This document shows, piece by piece, positions 59,250 through 62,962 of a stretch of DNA of 62,962 nt. Below the pieces are notes generated by a model, which saw only the letters and a program-made list of their open reading frames with translations, had not been told where the DNA came from and did not search any database. The position numbers were made by a program, and so were the translations under genes. The DNA comes from an uncultured Caulobacter sp. (GTDB lineage: Bacteria; Pseudomonadota; Alphaproteobacteria; Caulobacterales; Caulobacteraceae). Location of the stretch: the NCBI GenBank assembly GCA_937991555.1, contig CALKHU010000196.1, forward strand, positions 1 through 62,962. The letters run 5' to 3'. Numbering within the stretch: the stretch's first letter is position 1; every line of letters starts with the position of its first letter.

Positions 59250-61346
59250 CTAGACCTGTCCGACCGTCCGCAGGCGGGCCTTGGGATGGATCTCGTTCTG
59301 GCTCATCACCACCGTCTGGCCGCGGAAGCGCTCGATGATCTGGCGAACGTAGGGACGGGCCAGTGGGCTGGTCAGCAGCACCGGCGCGTCGCCGGCCAGG
59401 GCGGCGCGTTCGAAGGCCTCGCGGACGCCGCGGATGAACTCCTGCAGCTTGCTGGGCGCCATGGCCAGCTGTTTCTCCTCGCCCGGACCGACCAGCGATT
59501 CGGAGAAGGCGACCTCCCAGTCCGGCGACAGGGTGACGATCGGCAGGGCCCCGTCGTCGCCGCGATGAGCCCAGCAGAGCTGGCGGCCAAGCTTGGCGCG
59601 GACCGCCTCGACCAGGGCGGTGATCGAGGTGGTGTGCGGCGCGGCCTCGGCGACGCCCTCGAGGATGGCCTGCAGGTCGCGGATCGACACGCGCTCGCGC
59701 AGGAGGGCCTGCAGCACGCGCTGGAAGGTGGTGCCGGTGACGATCGCCGGGATGACGTCGTCGGCCAGTTTCTTCTGGTCCGGACCCAGTTCCTTGATGA
59801 GCTTCTGCACCTCCGCGTAGCTGAGGAGGTCGGCCATGTTGTCCTTGAGGATCTCGGTCAGGTGCGTGGTCAGCACGGTCGCCGGATCGACGATGGTGTA
59901 GCCGCGGAACGTGGCCTCTTCCTTCAGTCCGTCGTCGATCCAGGTCGCCGGCAGCCCGAAGGCGGGTTCGCGGACGTGGTCGCCCGGCAGTTCGACCTGG
60001 CCGCCGCGCGGGTCCATGGCCATCAGGCTGCCGATCCGGACCTCGCCGGCGCCGCACTCCATCTCCTTGATGCGGATGGCGTAGCCCTGGGTCGGCAGGC
60101 GCATGTTGTCGAGAATGCGCACCGGCGGCATGACGAAGCCGTAGTCGGCGGCCAGGGTCTTGCGCAGGGCGCGGATCTGGTCGGTCAGCTTGCGGCCGTC
60201 GAGGTCGTTGATCAGCGCCAGCAGGCCGTAGCCCAGCTCGATCTTGATGTCGTCGATGGCCAGCGAGGCGGAGATCGGCTCCTCTTCCGGCTCGGCCGGC
60301 GCGGCGGCGTCCGTGTCGACCGGAGGATCGGCGACATCGGGCGCCTGGGACCGTCGCCACGCCAGCACCCCGGCGCCGACCGCGACCGCCAGGAACGGGA
60401 TCACCGGCATGCCGGGGATGAAGGCCAGCACGCCCGAGGTAGCCGAGACCATGCCGAGGCTGACCGGGTTCATGGCCAGCTGGGCGACCAGGGCCTTGTC
60501 GGCGGCGCCCTCGACGCCGGCCTTGGACACCAGAAGGCCGGCGGCGATCGAGATGATCAGCGCCGGGATCTGGCTGACGAGGCCGTCGCCGACCGTCATC
60601 AGGGTGTAGGTGGTCGCCGCCTGGCCGGCCGGAATGTCATGCTGGATGATGCCGATCAGCATGCCGCCGACGATGTTGATCGCGACGATGATCAGCCCGG
60701 CGATGGCGTCGCCCTTCACGAACTTGCTGGCGCCGTCCATGGCGCCGAAGAAGGTCGATTCCTGCTCGAGCTCCTTGCGGCGCGCCTTGGCCTGTTCCTG
60801 GTCGATCAGGCCCGAGGAGAGATCGGCGTCGATCGCCATCTGCTTGCCGGGCATGGCGTCGAGAGTGAAGCGGGCCGAGACTTCCGCGATCCGGCCCGAA
60901 CCCTTGGTGACGACGACGAAGTTCACCAGCACCAGGATCGCGAACACGATCAGGCCGATGATGAAGTTGCCGCCCATCATCAGGTCGCCGAAGGCCTTGA
61001 TGACCTGGCCGGCCCCGTGCGGGCCCTCGTGGCCGTGGCTGAGGATCAGCCGCGTAGAAGCGAGGTTGAGGCCGAGGCGATAGAGGGTGGTGACCAGCAG
61101 CACCGTCGGAAAGGCGGTGAACTCGAGCGGCTTCTTGATCAGCAGCGCCGTCATCAGGATCAGGATCGAGCTGCCGATCGACAGGGTCAGCAGCAGATCC
61201 AGCATGAACGGCGGGATCGGCAGGATCAGGAGGACGACGATCCCGACGATGCCGAGCGCGAGACCGACCTCGCCGCGCGCCACCCAGCCGAGCATCTCGC
61301 GAGGCGTGGGACGTCCTGACAGCGAGGGGGCGGCCGTATCGGTCAT
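59250..61346 (-). CDS. flhA: Flagellar biosynthesis protein FlhA
   Basis: A 698-residue inner-membrane export gate. The N-terminal half has about eight hydrophobic helices. The FHIPEP signature is seen as RIAEVSARFTLDAMPGKQMAIDADL near residue 150. The cytoplasmic half from about 345 carries GYGLLALINDLDGRKLTDQIRALRKTLA and WAHRGDDGALPIVTLSP. It receives substrates from the FliI complex. ATG at 61346. It follows flbD by 19 bases and is probably co-transcribed or under flagellar control. Confidence 0.96.
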   Translation of the reverse strand: MTDTAAPSLSGRPTPREMLGWVARGEVGLALGIVGIVVLLILPIPPFMLDLLLTLSIGSSILILMTALLIKKPLEFTAFPTVLLVTTLYRLGLNLASTRLILSHGHEGPHGAGQVIKAFGDLMMGGNFIIGLIVFAILVLVNFVVVTKGSGRIAEVSARFTLDAMPGKQMAIDADLSSGLIDQEQAKARRKELEQESTFFGAMDGASKFVKGDAIAGLIIVAINIVGGMLIGIIQHDIPAGQAATTYTLMTVGDGLVSQIPALIISIAAGLLVSKAGVEGAADKALVAQLAMNPVSLGMVSATSGVLAFIPGMPVIPFLAVAVGAGVLAWRRSQAPDVADPPVDTDAAAPAEPEEEPISASLAIDDIKIELGYGLLALINDLDGRKLTDQIRALRKTLAADYGFVMPPVRILDNMRLPTQGYAIRIKEMECGAGEVRIGSLMAMDPRGGQVELPGDHVREPAFGLPATWIDDGLKEEATFRGYTIVDPATVLTTHLTEILKDNMADLLSYAEVQKLIKELGPDQKKLADDVIPAIVTGTTFQRVLQALLRERVSIRDLQAILEGVAEAAPHTTSITALVEAVRAKLGRQLCWAHRGDDGALPIVTLSPDWEVAFSESLVGPGEEKQLAMAPSKLQEFIRGVREAFERAALAGDAPVLLTSPLARPYVRQIIERFRGQTVVMSQNEIHPKARLRTVGQV

Positions 61347-61365
61347 CTGTTACTCGAACTGGATC

Positions 61366-62733
61366 CTAGGCCGCGTTGCCGATGCCGGCCTGCGGGGCGG
61401 GCACGGCGACGCCCGCCTCCGAGTATTCCTTCAGCTTGTTGCGCAGCGTCCGGATCGAAATGCCGAGGATGTTGGCGGCGTGGGTCCTGTTGCCGACGCA
61501 GTGGTTGAGGGTGTCGAGGATCAGCTGCTGCTCGACCTGGGCCACGGTCTGGCCGACGAAGGAGCGGCTGGCCGCCTCGGCGGCCATGGAGGCGCTGCGC
61601 GCCACCACCGCGTCGGGCGCAGGCGCCATCGGCTGGCCGTCCGGCAGGCGGATGGCGAATTCCTCGATCTCGGCGCCGCTCGAGAGCAGAACCGCCCGGT
61701 GCATGGCGTTCTCGAGCTCGCGCACGTTGCCGGGCCAGCGGTGCGCGACGAGTCGGCGGCGCGCCTCGGCCGAGAGCGGCCGCACCGGCATGCCGTTCGC
61801 GGCGGCGTACTTCTTCACGAAGTGTTCCGACAGGGCGACGATATCCCCCGGCCGCTCGCGCAGCGACGGCAGGCGCAGGTTCACGACGTTGAGGCGGTAG
61901 AGCAGGTCCTCGCGGAAGGTCCCCTCGCGGACGGCCTGGGCGAGGTCGCGGTTCGAGGTGGCGATCACGCGGATGTCCACCTTCACCGGCCTGGCGCCGC
62001 CGACCCGGTCGATCTCGCGCTCCTGCAGGGCGCGCAGCAGCTTGGCCTGCAGGCGGGCGTCCATCTCACTGATTTCGTCCAGCAGCAGCGTGCCGCCCGA
62101 GGCCTCCTCGAACTTGCCGATGCGGCGGGCGACGGCGCCGGTGAAGGCGCCCTTCTCATGGCCGAACAGCTCGCTCTCGAGCAGGTTCTCGGGGATGGCG
62201 GCGCAGTTGACGCTGATGAACGGCTTGTTCTGGCGGCGCGACTTCTGGTGGACGTAGCGGGCCATCACTTCCTTGCCGACGCCGCTTTCGCCGGTGATCA
62301 GGATCGAGGCCTCCGAGGGGGCGATCTGGTCGGCGAGCTTGATGACCTGCTCCATCGCCGGGTCGCGGGCGATCATCGGGCGGTTGTCGTCGCTAACGGC
62401 CGACAGCACGGCGGCGATGAGATCGGCCTCCGGCGGTAGGGGGATGAACTCCTTGGCCCCCGCGCGGATGGCGTCTCCGGCCCGGCGGGCGTCGGCGGCC
62501 ACGCCGCAGGCGACGACCGGCACCCGGATGCGCTCCGCCTCGTTGGTGGCGATCAGCCCGGCGATGTCGAGCTCGTAGTCGACCATCAGCAGGTCGGCGC
62601 CCTGCCCCGCGCGCAGCGCCTGGGTGGCCGCCTCGACGGTCTCGACATGCGCGACCTTGGCGCCGGCGCTCATCGCCATCTTCACGGCGACCGAGAGCTG
62701 TCCGTTCAATCGTCCGACGACCAGAAGCCGCAT
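61366..62733 (-). CDS. flbD: Sigma54-dependent flagellar regulator FlbD
   Basis: A 455-residue activator of late flagellar genes and repressor of the fliF operon in Caulobacter. Residues 1-115 form a degenerate receiver (acidic pair of LLVVDD replaced by LLVVGR; Asp52 in VDY remains; conserved Lys lost). The AAA+ domain has Walker A GESGVGKE (148-155) and GAFTGA (195-200) for sigma54 contact, and the Fis-type helix-turn-helix is at about 415-440 (NRTHAANILGISIRTLRNKLKEY). In Caulobacter, FlbD activity depends on FliX rather than phosphorylation. AGGAGA precedes the ATG. Confidence 0.96.
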   Translation of the reverse strand: MRLLVVGRLNGQLSVAVKMAMSAGAKVAHVETVEAATQALRAGQGADLLMVDYELDIAGLIATNEAERIRVPVVACGVAADARRAGDAIRAGAKEFIPLPPEADLIAAVLSAVSDDNRPMIARDPAMEQVIKLADQIAPSEASILITGESGVGKEVMARYVHQKSRRQNKPFISVNCAAIPENLLESELFGHEKGAFTGAVARRIGKFEEASGGTLLLDEISEMDARLQAKLLRALQEREIDRVGGARPVKVDIRVIATSNRDLAQAVREGTFREDLLYRLNVVNLRLPSLRERPGDIVALSEHFVKKYAAANGMPVRPLSAEARRRLVAHRWPGNVRELENAMHRAVLLSSGAEIEEFAIRLPDGQPMAPAPDAVVARSASMAAEAASRSFVGQTVAQVEQQLILDTLNHCVGNRTHAANILGISIRTLRNKLKEYSEAGVAVPAPQAGIGNAA

Positions 62734-62763
62734 CGGTAATCTCCTTCGTTACGCGCCGGGCGT

Positions 62764-62962
62764 TCAGCCCGCCGTGTCGCCGTCCTTGATGATTTCGGTC
62801 ATGGTCACGCCGAGGCGCTCGTCGACGACGACGACTTCGCCGCGCGCCACCAGGCGGTTGTTCACATAGATGTCGATCGCCTCGCCGACCTTGCGGTCGA
62901 GCTCCAAGACGCTGCCCTGGCCGAGGTGCAGCAGCTGGGCGACCGACAGGCTGGCGCGGCCG
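62764..62962 (-). CDS. fliN: Flagellar motor switch protein FliN, C-terminal part
   Basis: The 3' end of fliN, cut by the window edge. The visible peptide includes LSVAQLLHLGQGSVLELDRK and VGEAIDIYVNNRLVARGEVVVVDERLGVTMTEII, the SpoA fold of the switch complex. It is 30 bases upstream of flbD on the same strand, reproducing the Caulobacter order fliN-flbD-flhA. Confidence 0.95.
   Translation of the reverse strand, partial: GRASLSVAQLLHLGQGSVLELDRKVGEAIDIYVNNRLVARGEVVVVDERLGVTMTEIIKDGDTAG

Noticed and set aside
1..62962. CRISPR arrays, prophage genes, toxin-antitoxin pairs, restriction systems
   Set aside because: No regularly spaced direct repeats, integrases, transposases or recognisable defence proteins were found.

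Overview
The window is high-GC DNA with dense, often overlapping genes. It most likely comes from an alphaproteobacterium of the order Caulobacterales (Caulobacter/Phenylobacterium/Brevundimonas type). Three things support this: the flagellar order fliN-flbD-flhA with the Caulobacter-type regulator FlbD, a CtrA-like box before fliI, and a very large TonB-dependent receptor together with many acyl-CoA genes. The sequence looks chromosomal. I see no phage, transposase, integrase, CRISPR array or plasmid gene. The genus is inference.

Layout. 1-3.1 kb: end of aroC, a CheY-like regulator, a small lipoprotein, and the 7-deazaguanine (preQ0) genes queC-queE-queD on the minus strand. 3.4-8.0 kb: a TonB receptor with promoter, 5' inverted repeat and terminator, then a CBS-type sensor with a kinase-like core that has lost its key residues, plus a receiver domain. 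8.2-15.0 kb: a Met-type (CAU) tRNA, a glycosyltransferase/asparagine-synthetase pair, a PQQ-type sugar dehydrogenase lipoprotein, an L-2-hydroxyglutarate dehydrogenase-like flavoprotein and a TTC38-like TPR protein. 15.2-24.3 kb: fused indolepyruvate ferredoxin oxidoreductase divergent from an Lrp regulator, an exported beta-propeller, a pirin, a Fur-box-linked small ORF, pgsA and uvrC. 24.3-25.5 kb is a gene-poor gap, partly of lower GC.

25.5-31.1 kb holds a nucleobase block: upp, URC4 and URC1 resemble the URC uracil-degradation pathway, next to an adenine/adenosine deaminase. 31.2-51.9 kb is mostly fatty-acid or other acyl-CoA metabolism: a four-gene operon (MDR reductase, crotonase, two acyl-CoA dehydrogenase family proteins), another acyl-CoA dehydrogenase, a FadB-like bifunctional enzyme, an acyl-CoA ligase and a thiolase divergent from an HxlR regulator with a clear operator. 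Redox enzymes, an amidase and a class III aminotransferase are interspersed. 52.0-54.9 kb: fliI-fliJ coupled to a GH10 xylanase-like lipoprotein. 55-59 kb: envelope proteins, a crotonase and a tetR-SRPBCC-membrane-protein operon with twin operators. 59.2-63.0 kb: flhA, flbD and the end of fliN.

A notable feature is a set of dispersed bimeric palindromic repeats. Seven sites carry pairs of an approximately 42-bp unit in opposite orientation, with compensatory changes in the stem. Two of them supply the start or stop codon of a flanking gene. Other points worth a second look are the pseudo-kinase, a 28-codon leader-like ORF followed by a terminator, the URC cluster, the flagellar-xylanase coupling, a QueD lacking the usual cysteine, and a Fur-box small ORF. 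I do not see one large unmistakably new system. The best candidates are these smaller units.
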